From: Megachile rotundata
Lineage: Eukaryota; Arthropoda; Insecta; Hymenoptera; Megachilidae
Direction: 5' to 3'
Assembly (NCBI RefSeq): GCF_050947335.1
Contig: NW_027473317.1
Location: 868,001 to 932,000 of the forward strand
DNA: 64,000 bases
The translations under genes and the position numbers were made by a program. Below are positions 12,590-27,960 of the stretch, piece by piece. Each line of letters begins with the position of its first letter. The stretch's first letter is position 1. The notes below the pieces were generated by a model. The model saw nothing but the letters and a program-made list of their open reading frames with translations, had not been told where the DNA came from and searched no databases.

Positions 12590-14660
12590 TGTGATTATAT
12601 GATTGTGATTGTATGATTGTGATTGTATGATTGTGATTGTATGATGGTGATTGTATGATTATGATTGTATGATTGTGATTGTATGATTGTCATTGTATGA
12701 TTGTGATTGTATGATTTTAATTGTATGATTGTGATTGTATGATTGCGATTGTAATATTGCGATTGTATGATTGTGATTGTATGATCGTGATTGTATGATC
12801 GTGATTGTATGATCGTGACTGTATGATCGTGATTGTATGATGGTGATTGTATGATCGTGATTGTATGATCGTGATTGTATGATCGTGATTGTATGATCGT
12901 GATTGTATGATTGTGATTGTATGATCGTGATTGTATGATCGTGATTGTATGATCGTGATTGTATGATCGTGATTGTATGATCGTGATTGTATGATCGTGA
13001 TTGTATGATCGTGATTGTATGATTGTGATTGTATGATTTTGATTGTATGATTGTGATTGCATGATTGAGATTGTATGACTGTGATTGTATGATTGTGATT
13101 GTATGCTTGTGATTGTATGATTGTGATTGTATAATTGTGATTATATGATTGTGATTGTATGATTGTGATTGTATGATTGCGTTTGTATGATCGTGATTGT
13201 ATGATTGTGATTGTGACATTGCGATTGTATGATTGCGATTTTATGATTGTGTTGGTATGATTGCGATTGTATGATTGCAATTTAATGAGTGTGATTATAT
13301 GATTATGATTGTATGATTGCGTTTGTATGATTGTGATTGTATGATCGTGATTGTATGATCGTGATTGTATGATCGTGATTGTATGATTGTGATTGTATGA
13401 TTTTGATTGTATGATTGTGATTGCATGATTGAGATTGTATGACTGTGATTGTATGATTGTGACTGTATGCTTGTGATTGTATGATTGTGATTGTATAATT
13501 GTGATTATATGATTGTGATTGTATGATTGTGATTGTATGATTGCGTTTGTATGATTGTGATTGTATGATTGTGATTGTGACATTGCGATTGTATGATTGC
13601 GATTTTATGATTGTGTTTGTATGATTGCGATTGTATGATTGCAATTTAATGAGTGTGATTATATGATTATGATTGTATGATTGCGTTTGTGTGATTGTGA
13701 TTGTATGATTGTGATTGTATGATCGTGATTGTATGATCGTGATTGTATGATAGTGATTATATGATTGTGATTGTATGATTGCGTTTGTATGATTGTGATT
13801 GTATAATTGTGATTCTATGATTATGGTTGCATGATTGTGATTGTATGATTGTTCTTGCATGATTATGATCGCATGGTTGTAAATGCATGATTCTGATTGT
13901 ATGATTGTGATTGTATGATTGTGATTGTATAATTGCGATTGTATGAATGTGATTGTATGATCGTGATTGTATGATCGTGACTGTATGATCGTGATTGTAT
14001 GATGGTGATTGTATGATCGTGATTGTATGATCGTGATTGTATGATCGTGATTGTATGATCGTGATTGTATGATCGTGATTGTATGATCGTGATTGTATGA
14101 TCGTGATTGTATGATCGTGATTGTATGATCGTGATTGTATGATCGTGATTGTATGATTGTGATTGTATGATTTTGATTGTATGATTGTGATTGCATGATT
14201 GAGATTGTATGACTGTGATTGTATGATTGTGACTGTATGCTTGTGATTGTATGATTGTGATTGTATAATTGTGATTATATGATTGTGATTGTATGATTGT
14301 GATTGTATGATTGCGTTTGTATGATTGTGATTGTATGATTGTGATTGTGACATTGCGATTGTATGATTGCGATTTTATGATTGTGTTTGTATGATTGCGA
14401 TTGTATGATTGCAATTTAATGAGTGTGATTATATGATTATGATTGTATGATTGCGTTTGTATGATTGTGATTGTATGATTGTGATTGTATGATCGTGATT
14501 GTATGATCGTGACTGTATGATCGTGATTGTATGATCGTGATTGTATGATCGTGATTGTATGATCGTGATTGTATGATCGTGATTGTATGATCGTGATTTT
14601 ATGATCGTGATTATATGATCGTGATTGTATGATTGTGATTGTATGATTGTGATTGTATGA
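12590..14660. repeat. CpG-rich segment with tandem sub-copies
   Basis: Variant blocks here repeat at short range: gcaatttaatgag at 13277, 13641 and 14411 (offsets 364 and 770 bases, 26 and 55 monomers). It contains the densest CpG stretch in the window: 15 of 17 successive monomers from 12786 to 13010 carry tgatcg, and ten more in a row lie at 14018-14145. A gttcttgc block is at about 13851. Confidence 0.82.
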
Positions 14661-14776
14661 TTGTGATTATATGATTGTGAATTTATGATAGTGATTGTAT
14701 GATTGTGATTGTATGATAGTGATTGTGACATTGTGATTGTATGATTGCGATTGTAATATTGCGATTGTATGATTGT

Positions 14777-17700
14777 GATGTATGATTGTGATTGTATGAT
14801 CGTGATTATATGATCGTGATTGTATGATTGTGATTGTATGATTGTGATTGTATGATTGTGATTGAATGATTGTGATTATATGATTGTGATTGTATGACTG
14901 TGATTGTATGACTGTGATTGTAGAATAGTGATTGTGACATTGCGATTGTACGATTGCCATTGTATGATTGTGATTGTACGAGTGTGATTGTATGACTGTG
15001 ATAGTAAGATTGTGATTGTATGATTGTGATTGTATGATTGTGATTGTATGATTGTGATTGTATGATAGTGATTGTGACATTGCGATTGTATGATTGCGAT
15101 TGTATGATTGTGATTGTATGATTGTGATTGTATGATAGTGATTGTGACATTGTGATTGTATGATTTTGATTGCATGATTGTGATTGCATTACTGTGATTA
15201 TATGATTGTGATTGTACGATTGTGATTGTATGATTGTGATTGTATGATTATGATTGTATGATTGTGATTGTATGATTGTCATTGTATGATTGTGATTGTA
15301 AGATTTTAATTGTATGATTGTGATTGTATGATTGCGATTGTAATATTGCGATTGTATGATTGTGATTGTATGATCGTGATTGTATGATCGTGATTGTATG
15401 ATCGTGATTGTATGATTGTGATTGTATGATTGTGATTATATGATTGTGATTGTATGATTGTGATTGTACGATAGTGATTGTGACATTGCGATTGTATGAT
15501 TGCGATTGTATGATTGTGATTGTATGACTGTGATTGTATGATTGTGATTGTATGATTGTGATTGTATGATTGTGATTGTATGACTGTGATAGTATGATTG
15601 TGATTGTATGATAGTGATTGTGATATTGCGATTGTATGATTGCGATTGTATGATTGTGATTGCATGACTGTGATTGTATGATTGTGTTTGTAGGATTGTG
15701 ATTGTATGATTGTGATTGAATGTTGTCATTGTATGAATGTGATTGTATGACTTTTATAGTATGATTGTGATTGTATGATTGTGATTGTATGATTGTGATT
15801 GTATGATTGTGACTGTATGATTGTGATTGTATGATTTTGATTGTATGATTGTGATTGCATGATTGAGATTGTATGATTGTGATTGTATGATTGTGATTGT
15901 ATGATTGTGATTGTATGATTGTGATTGTATGCTTGTGATTGTATGATTGTGATTGTGACATTGCGATTGTATGATTGCGATTGTATGATTGTGATTGTAT
16001 GACTGTGATTGTATGATTATGATTGTATGATTGTGATTGTATGATTGTGATTGTATGACTGTGATAGTATGATTGTGATTGTATGATAGTGATTGTGATA
16101 TTGCGATTGTATGATTGCGATTGTATGATTGTGATTGCATGACTGTGATTGTATGATTGTGTTTGTATGATTGTGATTGTATGATTGTGATTGTATGATT
16201 GTCATTGTATGAATGTGATTGTATGACTTTTATAGTATGATTGTGATTGTATGATTGTGATTGTATGATTGTGATTGTATGATTGTGATTGTATGATTGT
16301 GACTGTATGATTGTGATTGTATGATTTTGATTGTATGATTGTGATTGCATGATTGAGATTGTATGATTGTGATTGTATGATTGTGATTGTATGATTGTGA
16401 TTGTATGATTGTGATTGTATGCTTGTGATTGTATGATTGTGATTGTATAATTGTGATTATATGACTGTGATTGTATGATTGCGTTTGTATGATTGTGATT
16501 GTATGATTGTGATTGTGACATTGCGATTGTATGATTGCGATTTTATGATTGTGTTTGTATGATTGCGATTGTATGATTGCAATTTAATGAGTGTGATTAT
16601 ATGATTATAATTGTATGATTGTGATTGTATGATGGTGATTGTATGATTGTGATTGTATGATGGTGATTGTATGATTGTGATTGTATGATGGTGATTGTAT
16701 GATTGTGATTGTATGATTGTGATTATATGATTGTGATTGTATGATTGTGATTGTATGATTGTGATTGTATGATTTTAATTGTATGATTGTGATTGTATGA
16801 TTGTGATTGCATGGTTGCGACTGTATGATTGTGATTGTATGATTTTGATTGCATGATTGTGATTGCATGACTGTGATTATATGATTGTGATTGTATGATT
16901 GTGATTGTATGATTGTGATTGTATGATTATGATTGTATGATTGTGATTGTATGATTGTCATTGTATGATTGTGATTGCATGATTTTAATTGTATGATTGT
17001 GATTGTATGATTGCGATTGTAATATTGCGATTGTATGATTGTGATTGTATGATCGTGATTGTATGGTCGTGATTGTATGATTGTGATTGTATGATTGTGA
17101 TTGTATGATTGTGATTGTATGATTGTGATTGTATGATTGTGATTGTATGATTGTGATTGTATGATTGTGATTGTATGCTTGTGATTGTATGATAGTGATT
17201 GTGACATTGCGATTGTATGATTGCGATTGTATGATTGTGATTGTATGACTGTGATTGTATGATTGTGATTGTATGATTGTGATTGTATGATTGTGATTGT
17301 ATGACTGTGATAGTATGATTGTGATTGTATGATAGTGATTGTGATATTGCGATTGTATGATTGCGATTGTATGATTGTGATTGCATGACTGTGATTGTAT
17401 GATTGTGTTAGTATGATTGTGATTGTATGATTGTGATTGTATGATTCTCATTGTATGAATGTGATTGTATGACTTTTATAGTATGATTGTGATTGTATGA
17501 TTGTGATTGCATGATTGTGATTGTATGATTGTGACTGTATGATTGTGATTGTATGATTTTGATTGTATGATTGTGATTGCATGATTGAGATTGTATGATT
17601 GTGATTGTATGATTGTGATTGTATGATTGCGTTTGTGTGATTGTGATTGTATGATTGTGATTGTGACATTGCGATTGTATGATTGCGATTTTATGATTGT

Positions 17701-18092
17701 GTTTGTATGATTGCGATTGTATGATTGCAATTTAATGAGTGTGATTATATGATTATGATTGTATGATTGCGTTTGTATGATTGTGATTGTATGATTGTGA
17801 TTGTATGATCGTGATTGTATGATCGTGACTGTATGATCGTGATTGTATGATCGTGATTGTATGATCGTGATTGTATGATCGTGATTGTATGATCGTGATT
17901 GTATGATCGTGATTGTATGATCGTGATTATATGATCGTGATTGTATGATTGTGATTGTATGATTGTGATTGTATGATTGTGATTATATGATTGTGAATTT
18001 ATGGTAGTGATTGTATGATTGTGATTGTATGATAGTGATTGTGACATTGCGATTGTATGATTGCGATTGTAATATTGCGATTGTATGATTGT
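14777..18092. repeat. Higher-order repeat, copy 1 (3,316 bases)
   Basis: The copy is delimited here by the gatgtat deletion monomer. It contains gacttttat markers at 15749, 16225 and 17471, a second deletion monomer gaatgttgtc at 15718, and gcaatttaatgag at 16579 and 17727. Its length is 237 monomers minus two bases, as expected from the two internal deletions. Boundaries are chosen for convenience, since a tandem repeat has no natural start. Confidence 0.88.
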
Positions 18093-21000
18093 GATGTATG
18101 ATTGTGATTGTATGATCGTGATTATATGATCGTGATTGTATGATTGTGATTGTATGATTGTGATTGAATGATTGTGATTATATGATTGTGATTGTATGAC
18201 TGTGATTGTATGACTGTGATTGTAGAATAGTGATTGTGACATTGCGATTGTACGATTGCGATTGTATGATTGTGATTGTACGAGTGTGATTGTATGACTG
18301 TGATAGTAAGATTGTGATTGTATGATTGTGATTGTATGATTGTGATTGTATGATTGTGATTGTATGATTGTGATTGTATGATAGTGATTGTGACATTGCG
18401 ATTGTATGATTGCGATTGTATGATTGTGATTGTATGATTGTGATTGTATGATAGTGATTGTGACATTGTGATTGTATGATTTTGATTGCATGATTGTGAT
18501 TGCATTACTGTGATTATATGATTGTGATTGTACGATTGTGATTGTATGATTGTGATTGTATGATTATGATTGTATGATTGTGATTGTATGATTGTCATTG
18601 TATGATTGTGATTGTATGATTTTAATTGTATGATTGTGATTGTATGATTGCGATTGTAATATTGCGATTGTATGATTGTGATTGTATGATCGTGATTGTA
18701 TGATCGTGATTGTATGATCGTGATTGTATGATTGTGATTGTATGATTGTGATTATATGATTGTGATTGTATGATTGTGATTGTACGATAGTGATTGTGAC
18801 ATTGCGATTGTATGATTGCGATTGTATGATTGTGATTGTATGACTGTGATTGTATGATTGTGATTGTATGATTGTGATTGTATGATTGTGATTGTATGAC
18901 TGTGATAGTATGATTGTGATTGTATGATAGTGATTGTGATATTGCGATTGTATGATTGCGATTGTATGATTGTGATTGCATGACTGTGATTGTATGATTG
19001 TGTTTGTAGGATTGTGATTGTATGATTGTGATTGAATGTTGTCATTGTATGAATGTGATTGTATGACTTTTATAGTATGATTGTGATTGTATGATTGTGA
19101 TTGTATGATTGTGATTGTATGATTGTGATTGTATGATTGTGACTGTATGATTGTGATTGTATGATTTTGATTGTATGATTGTGATTGCATGATTGAGATT
19201 GTATGATTGTGATTGTATGATTGTGATTGTATGATTGTGATTGTATGATTGTGATTGTATGCTTGTGATTGTATGATTGTGATTGTGACATTGCGATTGT
19301 ATGATTGCGATTGTATGATTGTGATTGTATGACTGTGATTGTATGATTATGATTGTATGATTGTGATTGTATGATTGTGATTGTATGACTGTGATAGTAT
19401 GATTGTGATTGTATGATAGTGATTGTGATATTGCGATTGTATGATTGCGATTGTATGATTGTGATTGCATGACTGTGATTGTATGATTGTGTTTGTATGA
19501 TTGTGATTGTATGATTGTGATTGTATAATTGTCATTGTATGAATGTGATTGTATGACTTTTATAGTATGATTGTGATTGTATGATTGTGATTGTATGATT
19601 GTGATTGTATGATTGTGACTGTATGATTGTGATTGTATGATTTTGATTGTATGATTGTGATTGCATGATTGAGATTGTATGATTGTGATTGTATGATTGT
19701 GATTGTATGATTGTGATTGTATGATTGTGATTGTATGCTTGTGATTGTATGATTGTGATTGTATAATTGTGATTATATGACTGTGATTGTATGATTGCGT
19801 TTGTATGATTGTGATTGTATGATTGTGATTGTGACATTGCGATTGTATGATTGCGATTTTATGATTGTGTTTGTATGATTGCGATTGTATGATTGCAATT
19901 TAATGAGTGTGATTATATGATTATAATTGTATGATTGTGATTGTATGATGGTGATTGTATGATTGTGATTGTATGATGGTGATTGTATGATTGTGATTGT
20001 ATGATGGTGATTGTATGATTGTGATTGTATGATTGTGATTATATGATTGTGATTGTATGATTGTGATTGTATGATTGTGATTGTATGATTGTGATTGTAT
20101 GATTGTGATTGTATGATTATGATTGTATGATTGTGATTGTATGATTGTCATTGTATGATTGTGATTGCATGATTTTAATTGTATGATTGTGATTGTATGA
20201 TTGCGATTGTAATATTGCGATTGTATGATTGTGATTGTATGATCGTGATTGTATGGTCGTGATTGTATGATTGTGATTGTATGATTGTGATTGTATGATT
20301 GTGATTGTATGATTGTGATTGTATGATTGTGATTGTATGATTGTGATTGTATGATTGTGATTGTATGATTGTGATTGTATGCTTGTGATTGTATGCTTGT
20401 GATTGTATGATAGTGATTGTGACATTGCGATTGTATGATTGCGATTGTATGATTGTGATTGTATGACTGTGATTGTATGATTGTGATTGTATGATTGTGA
20501 TTGTATGATTGTGATTGTATGACTGTGATAGTATGATTGTGATTGTATGATAGTGATTGTGATATTGCGATTGTATGATTGCGATTGTATGATTGTGATT
20601 GCATGACTGTGATTGTATGATTGTGTTAGTATGATTGTGATTGTATGATTGTGATTGTATGATTGTCATTGTATGAATGTGATTGTATGACTTTTATAGT
20701 ATGATTGTGATTGTATGATTGTGATTGCATGATTGTGATTGTATGATTGTGACTGTATGATTGTGATTGTATGATTTTGATTGTATGATTGTGATTGCAT
20801 GATTGAGATTGTATGATTGTCATTGTATGATTGTGATTGTATGATTGCGTTTGTGTGATTGTGATTGTATGATTGTGATTGTGACATTGCGATTGTATGA
20901 TTGCGATTTTATGATTGTGTTTGTATGATTGCGATTGTATGATTGCAATTTAATGAGTGTGATTATATGATTATGATTGTATGATTGCGTTTGTATGATT

Positions 21001-21310
21001 GTGATTGTATGATTGTGATTGTATGATCGTGATTGTATGATCGTGACTGTATGATCGTGATTGTATGATCGTGATTGTATGATCGTGATTGTATGATCGT
21101 GATTGTATGATCGTGATTGTATGATCGTGATTGTATGATCGTGATTATATGATCGTGATTGTATGATTGTGATTGTATGATTGTGATTGTATGATTGTGA
21201 TTATATGATTGTGAATTTATGGTAGTGATTGTATGATTGTGATTGTATGATAGTGATTGTGACATTGCGATTGTATGATTGCGATTGTAATATTGCGATT
21301 GTATGATTGT
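18093..21310. repeat. Higher-order repeat, copy 2 (3,218 bases)
   Basis: It has the same order of markers as the preceding copy: gaatgttgtc at 19034, gacttttat at 19065, 19555 and 20689, gcaatttaatgag at 19895 and 20945. The length is 230 monomers minus two bases, seven monomers shorter than copy 1. Sequence agreement is near complete where I compared it. Confidence 0.88.
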
Positions 21311-24300
21311 GATGTATGATTGTGATTGTATGATCGTGATTATATGATCGTGATTGTATGATTGTGATTGTATGATTGTGATTGAATGATTGTGATTATA
21401 TGATTGTGATTGTGTGACTGTGATTGGATGACTGTGATTGTAGAATAGTGATTGTGACATTGCGATTGTACGATTGCGATTGTATGATTGTGATTGTACG
21501 AGTGTGATTGTATGACTGTGATAGTAAGATTGTGATTGTATGATTGTGATTGTATGATTGTGATTGTATGATTGTGATTGTATGATTGTGATTGTATGAT
21601 AGTGATTGTGACATTGCGATTGTATGATTGCGATTGTATGATTGTGATTGTATGATTGTGATTGTATGATAGTGATTGTGACATTGTGATTGTATGATTT
21701 TGATTGCATGATTGTGATTGCATTACTGTGATTATATGATTGTGATTGTACCATTGTGATTGTATGATTGTGATTGTATGATTATGATTGTATGATTGTG
21801 ATTGTATGATTGTCATTGTATGATTGTGATTGTATGATTTTAATTGTATGATTGTGATTGTATGATTGCGATTGTAATATTGCGATTGTATGATTGTGAT
21901 TGTATGATCGTGATTGTATGATCGTGATTGTATGATCGTGATTGTATGATTGTGATTGTATGATTGTGATTATATGATTGTGATTGTATGACTGTGATTG
22001 TACGATAGTGATTGTGACATTGCGATTGTATGATTGCGATTGTATGATTGTGATTGTATGACTGTGATTGTATGATTGTGATTGTATGATTGTGATTGTA
22101 TGATTGTGATTGTATGACTGTGATAGTATGATTGTGATTGTATGATAGTGATTGTGATATTGCGATTGTATGATTGCGATTGTATGATTGTGATTGCATG
22201 ACTGTGATTGTATGATTGTGTTTGAAGGATTGTGATTGTATGATTGTGATTGAATGTTGTCATTGTATGAATGTGATTGTATGACTTTTATAGTATGATT
22301 GTGATTGTATGATTGTGATTGTATGATTGTGATTGTATGATTGTGATTGTATGATTGTGACTGTATGATTGTGATTGTATGATTTTGATTGTATGATTGT
22401 GATTGCATGATTGAGATTGTATGATTGTGATTGTATGATTGTGATTGTATGATTGTGATTGTATGATTGTGATTGTATGCTTGTGATTGTATGATTGTGA
22501 TTGTGACATTGCGATTGTATGATTGCGATTGTATGATTGTGATTGTATGACTGTGATTGTATGATTATGATTGTATGATAGTGATTGTATGATTGTGATT
22601 GTATGACTGTGATAGTATGATTGTGATTGTATGATAGTGATTGTGATATTGCGATTGTATGATTGCGATTGTATGATTGTGATTGCATGACTGTGATTGT
22701 ATGATTGTGTTTGTATGATTGTGATTGTATGATTGTGATTGTATAATTGTCATTGTATGAATGTGATTGTATGACTTTTATAGTATGATTGTGATTGTAT
22801 GATTGTGATTGTATGATTGTGATTGTATGATTGTGACTGTATGATTGTGATTGTATGATTTTGATTGTATGATTGTGATTGCATGATTGAGATTGTATGA
22901 TTGTGATTGTATGATTGTGATTGTATGATTGTGATTGTATGATTGTGATTGTATGCTTGTGATTGTATGATTGTGATTGTATAATTGTGATTATATGACT
23001 GTGATTGTATGATTGCGTTTGTATGATTGTGATTGTATGATTGCGATTGTGACATTGCGATTGTATGATTGCGATTTTATGATTGTGTTTGTATGATTGC
23101 GATTGTATGATTGCAATTTAATGAGTGTGATTATATGATTATAATTGTATGATTGTGATTGTATGATGGTGATTGTATGATTGTGATTGTATGATGGTGA
23201 TTGTATGATTGTGATTGTTTGATTGTGATTATATGATTGTGATTGTATGATTGTGATTGTATGATTGTGATTGTATGATTGTGATTGTATGATTTTAATT
23301 GTATGATTGTGATTGTATGATTGTGATTGCATGGTTGCGACTGTATGATTGTGATTGTATGATTTTGATTGCATGATTGTGATTGCATGACTGTGATTAT
23401 ATGATTGTGATTGTATGATTGTGATTGTATGATTGTGATTGTATGATTATGATTGTATGATTGTGATTGTATGATTGTCATTGTATGATTGTGATTGCAT
23501 GATTTTAATTGTATGATTGTGATTGTATGATTGCGATTGTAATATTGCGATTGTATGATTGTGATTGTATGATCGTGATTGTATGGTCGTGATTGTATGA
23601 TTGTGATTGTATGATTGTGATTGTATGATTGTGATTGTATGATTGTGATTGTATGATTGTGATTGTATGATTGTGATTGTATGATTGTGATTGTATGATT
23701 GTGATTGTATGATTGTGATTGTATGCTTGTGATTGTATGATTGTGATTGTGACATTGCGATTGTATGATTGCGATTGTATGATTGTGATTGTATGACTGT
23801 GATTGTATGATTGTGATTGTATGATTGTGATTGTATGATTGTGATTGTATGACTGTGATAGTATGATTGTGATTGTATGATAGTGATTGTGATATTGCGA
23901 TTGTATGATTGCGATTGTATGATTGTGATTGCATGACTGTGATTGTATGATTGTGTTTGTATGATTGTGATTGTATGATTGTGATTGTATGATTGTCATT
24001 GTATGAATGTGATTGTATGACTTTTATAGTATGATTGTGATTGTATGATTGTGATTGCATGATTGTGATTGTATGATTGTGACTGTATGATTGTGATTGT
24101 ATGATTTTGATTGTATGATTGTGATTGCATGATTGAGATTGTATGATTGTGATTGTATGATTGTGATTGTATGATTGCGTTTGTATGATTGTGATTGTAT
24201 GATTGTGATTGTGACATTGCGATTGTATGATTGCGATTTTATGATTGTGTTTGTATGATTGCGATTGTATGATTGCAATTTAATGAGTGTGATTATATGA
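21311..24300. repeat. Higher-order repeat, copy 3 (incomplete)
   Basis: Markers follow copy 2 at +3,218 bases: gaatgttgtc at 22252, gacttttat at 22283 and 22773. The next marker, at 24019, is +3,330, so eight monomers were gained between. After about 24,300 the order of variants departs from the other copies and no further gatgtat monomer appears. A few private substitutions, such as tttgaagg at 22221 against tttgtagg, separate it from copies 1 and 2. Confidence 0.85.
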
Positions 24301-27300
24301 TTATAATTGTATGATTGTGATTGTATGATTGTGATTGTATGATTGTGATTGTATGATTTTGATTGTATGATTGTGATTGCATGATTGAGATTGTATGATT
24401 GTGATTGTATGATTGTGATTGTATGATTGTGATTGTATGATTGTGATTGTATGCTTGTGATTGTATGATTATGATTGTATAATTGTGATTATATGATTGT
24501 GATTGTATGATTGCGTTTGAATGATTGTGATTGTGACATTGCGATTGTATGATTGCGATTTTATGATTGTGTTTGTACGATTGCGATTGTATGATTGCAA
24601 TTTAATGAGTGTGATTATATGATTATGATTGTATGATTGTGATTGTATGATGGTGATTGTATGATTGTGATTGTATGATGGTGATTGTATGATCGTAATT
24701 GTATGATCGTGATTGTATGATCGTGATTGTATGATCGTGATTGTATGACCGTGATTGTATGATCGTGATTGTATGATCGTGATTGTATGATGGTGATTGT
24801 ATGATCGTGATTGTATGATCGTGATTGTATGATCGTGATTGTATGATAGTGATTGTACGATAGTGATTGTGACATTGCGATTGTATGATTGCGATTGTAT
24901 GATTGCGATTGTATGATTGTGATTTTATGATTGTGATTGTATGATAGTGATTGTGACATTGCGATTGTATGATTGCGATTGTATGATTGTGATTATATGA
25001 TTGTGATTGTATGATTGTGATTGTATGATTTTAATTGTATGATTGTGATTGTATGATTGTCATTGTATGAATGTGATTGTATGACTTTTATAGAATGATT
25101 GTGATTGTATGATTGTGATTGTATGATTGTGATTGTATGATTGTGATTGTATGATTTTGATTGTATGATTGTGATTGCATGATTGAGATTGTATGATTGT
25201 GATTGTATGATTGTGATTGTATGATTGTGATTGTATGATTGTGATTGTATGCTTGTGATTGTATGATTGTGATTGTATAATTGTGATTATATGACTGTGA
25301 TTGTATGATTGCGTTTGTATGATTGTGATTGTATGATTGTGATTGTGACATTGCGATTGTATGACTGCGATTTTATGATTGTGTTTGTATGATTGCGATT
25401 GTATGATTGCAATTTAATGAGTGTGATTATATGACTATAATTGTATGATTGTGATTGTATGATGGTGATTGTATGATTGTGATTGTATGATGGTGATTGT
25501 ATGATTGTGATTGTATGATGGTGATTGTATGATTGTGATTGTATGATTGTGATTATATGATTGTGATTGTATGATTGTGATTGTATGATTGTGATTGTAT
25601 GATTTTAATTGTATGATTGTGATTGTATGATTGTGATTGCATGGTTGCGACTGTATGATTGTGATTGTATGATTTTGATTGCATGATTGTGATTGCATGA
25701 CTGTGATTATATGATTGTAATTGTATGATTGTGATTGTATGATTGTGATGGTATGATTATGATTGTATGATTGTGATTGTATGATTGTCATTGTATGATT
25801 GTGAATGCATGATTTTAATTGTATGATTGTGATTGTATGATTGCGATTGTAATATTGCGATTGTATGATTGTGATTGTATGATCGTGATTGTATGATCGT
25901 GATTGTATGATTGTGATTGTATGATTGTGATTGTATGATTGTGATTATATGATTGTGATTGTATGATTGTGATTGTACGATAGTGATTGTGACATTGCGA
26001 TTGTATGATTGCGATTCTATGATTGTGATTGTATGACTGTGATTGTATGATTGTGATTCTATGATTGTGATTGTATGATTGTGATTGTATGACTGTGATA
26101 GTATGATTGTGATTGTATGATAGTGATTGTGATATTGCGATTGTATGATTGCGATTGTATGATTGTGATTGCATGACTGTGATTGTATGATTGTGTTTGT
26201 ATGATTGTGATTGTATGATTGTGATTGTATGATTGTCATTGTATGAATGTGATTGTATGACTTTTATAGTATGATTGTGATTGTATGATTGTGATTGTAT
26301 GATTGTGATTGTATGATTTTGATTGTATGATTGTGATTGCATGATTGAGATTGTATGATTGTCATTGTATGATTGTGATTGTATGATTGTGATTGTATGC
26401 TTGTGATTGTATGATTGTGATTGTATAATTGTGATTATATGACTGTGATTGTATGATTGCGTTTGTATGATTGTCATTGTATGATTGTGATTGTGACATT
26501 GCGATTGTATGATTGCGATTTTATGGTGGTGTTTGTATGATTGCGATTGTATGATTGCAATTTAATGAGTGTGATTATATGATTATGATTGTGTGATTGT
26601 GATTGTATGATGGTGATTGTATGATTGTGATTGTATTATGGTGATTGTATGATTGTGATTGTATGATTGTGATTATATGATTGTGATTGTATGTTTGTGA
26701 TTGTATGATTGTGATTGTATGATTGTGATTGTATGATTTTAATTGTATGATTGTGATTGTATGATTGTGATTGCATGGTTGCGACTGTATGATTGTGATT
26801 GTATGATTTTGATTGCATGATTGTGATTGCATGACTGTGATTATATGATTGTGATTGTATGATTGTGATTGTATGATTGTGATTGTATGATTGTAATTGT
26901 ATGATTATGATTGTATGATTGTGATTGTATGACTGTCATTTTATGATTGTGATTGCATGATTTTAATTGTATGATTGTGATTGTATGATTGCGATTGTAA
27001 TATTGCGATTTTATGATTGTGATTGTATGATCGTGATTGTATGGTCGTGATTGTATGATTTTGATTGTATGATTGTGTTTGTATGATTGTGATTGTATGA
27101 TTGTGATTGTATGATTGTCATTGTATGAATGTGATTGTATGACTTTTATTGTATGATTGTGATTGTATGATTGTGAATGTATGATTGTGATTGTATGATT
27201 GTGGTTGTATGATTGTGATTGTATGATTGTGATTCTATGATTTTGATTGTATGATTGTGATTGCATGATTGAGTTTGTATGATTGTGATTGTATGATTGT

Positions 27301-27960
27301 GATTGTATGATTGTGATTGTATGCTTGTGATTGTATGATTGTGATTGTATAATTGTGATTATGTGATTGTGATTGTATGATTGCGTTTGTATGATTGTGA
27401 TTGTGACATTGCGATTGTATGATTGCGATTTTATGATTGTGTTTGTATGATTGCGATAGTAAGATTGTGATTGCATGATTGTGATTTTATGATTGTGATT
27501 GAATGATTGTGATTGAATGATGGTGATTGTATGATTGTGATTGTATGATGGTGATTGTATGATCGTGATTGTATGATCGTGATTGTATGATCGTGATTGT
27601 ATGATCGTGATTGTATGATCGTGATTGTCTGATCGTGATTGTATGATCGTGATTGTATGATCGTGATTGTATGATCGTGATTGTATGATCGTGATTGTAT
27701 GATTGTGATTTTATGATTTTGATTGTATTATTGTGACTGTATCATTGTGATTGTATGATTTTGATTGTATGACTGTGATTGTATGATTGTGATTGTATGA
27801 TTGTGATTGTATGATTGTGATTGTGTGATTGTGATTGTTTGATTGTGATTGTATGATAGTGATTGTGACATTGCGATTGTATGATTGCGATTGTATGATT
27901 GTGATTGTATGACTGTGATTGTATGATTGTGATTGTATGATTGTGATTGTATGATAGTGA
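24301..27960. repeat. Segment duplicated at 28.3-31.3 kb, first copy
   Basis: This segment shares marker types with the 3.2-3.3 kb repeat but lacks its deletions. It includes the gacttttatagaatg variant at 25083, gcaatttaatgag at 24597, 25409 and 26557, and from about 27450 a segment like the left end of the window: gatagtaag, ten CpG monomers at 27564-27691 and gtattattgtgactg at 27725. The return of left-end sequence links the two regions. Confidence 0.82.
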
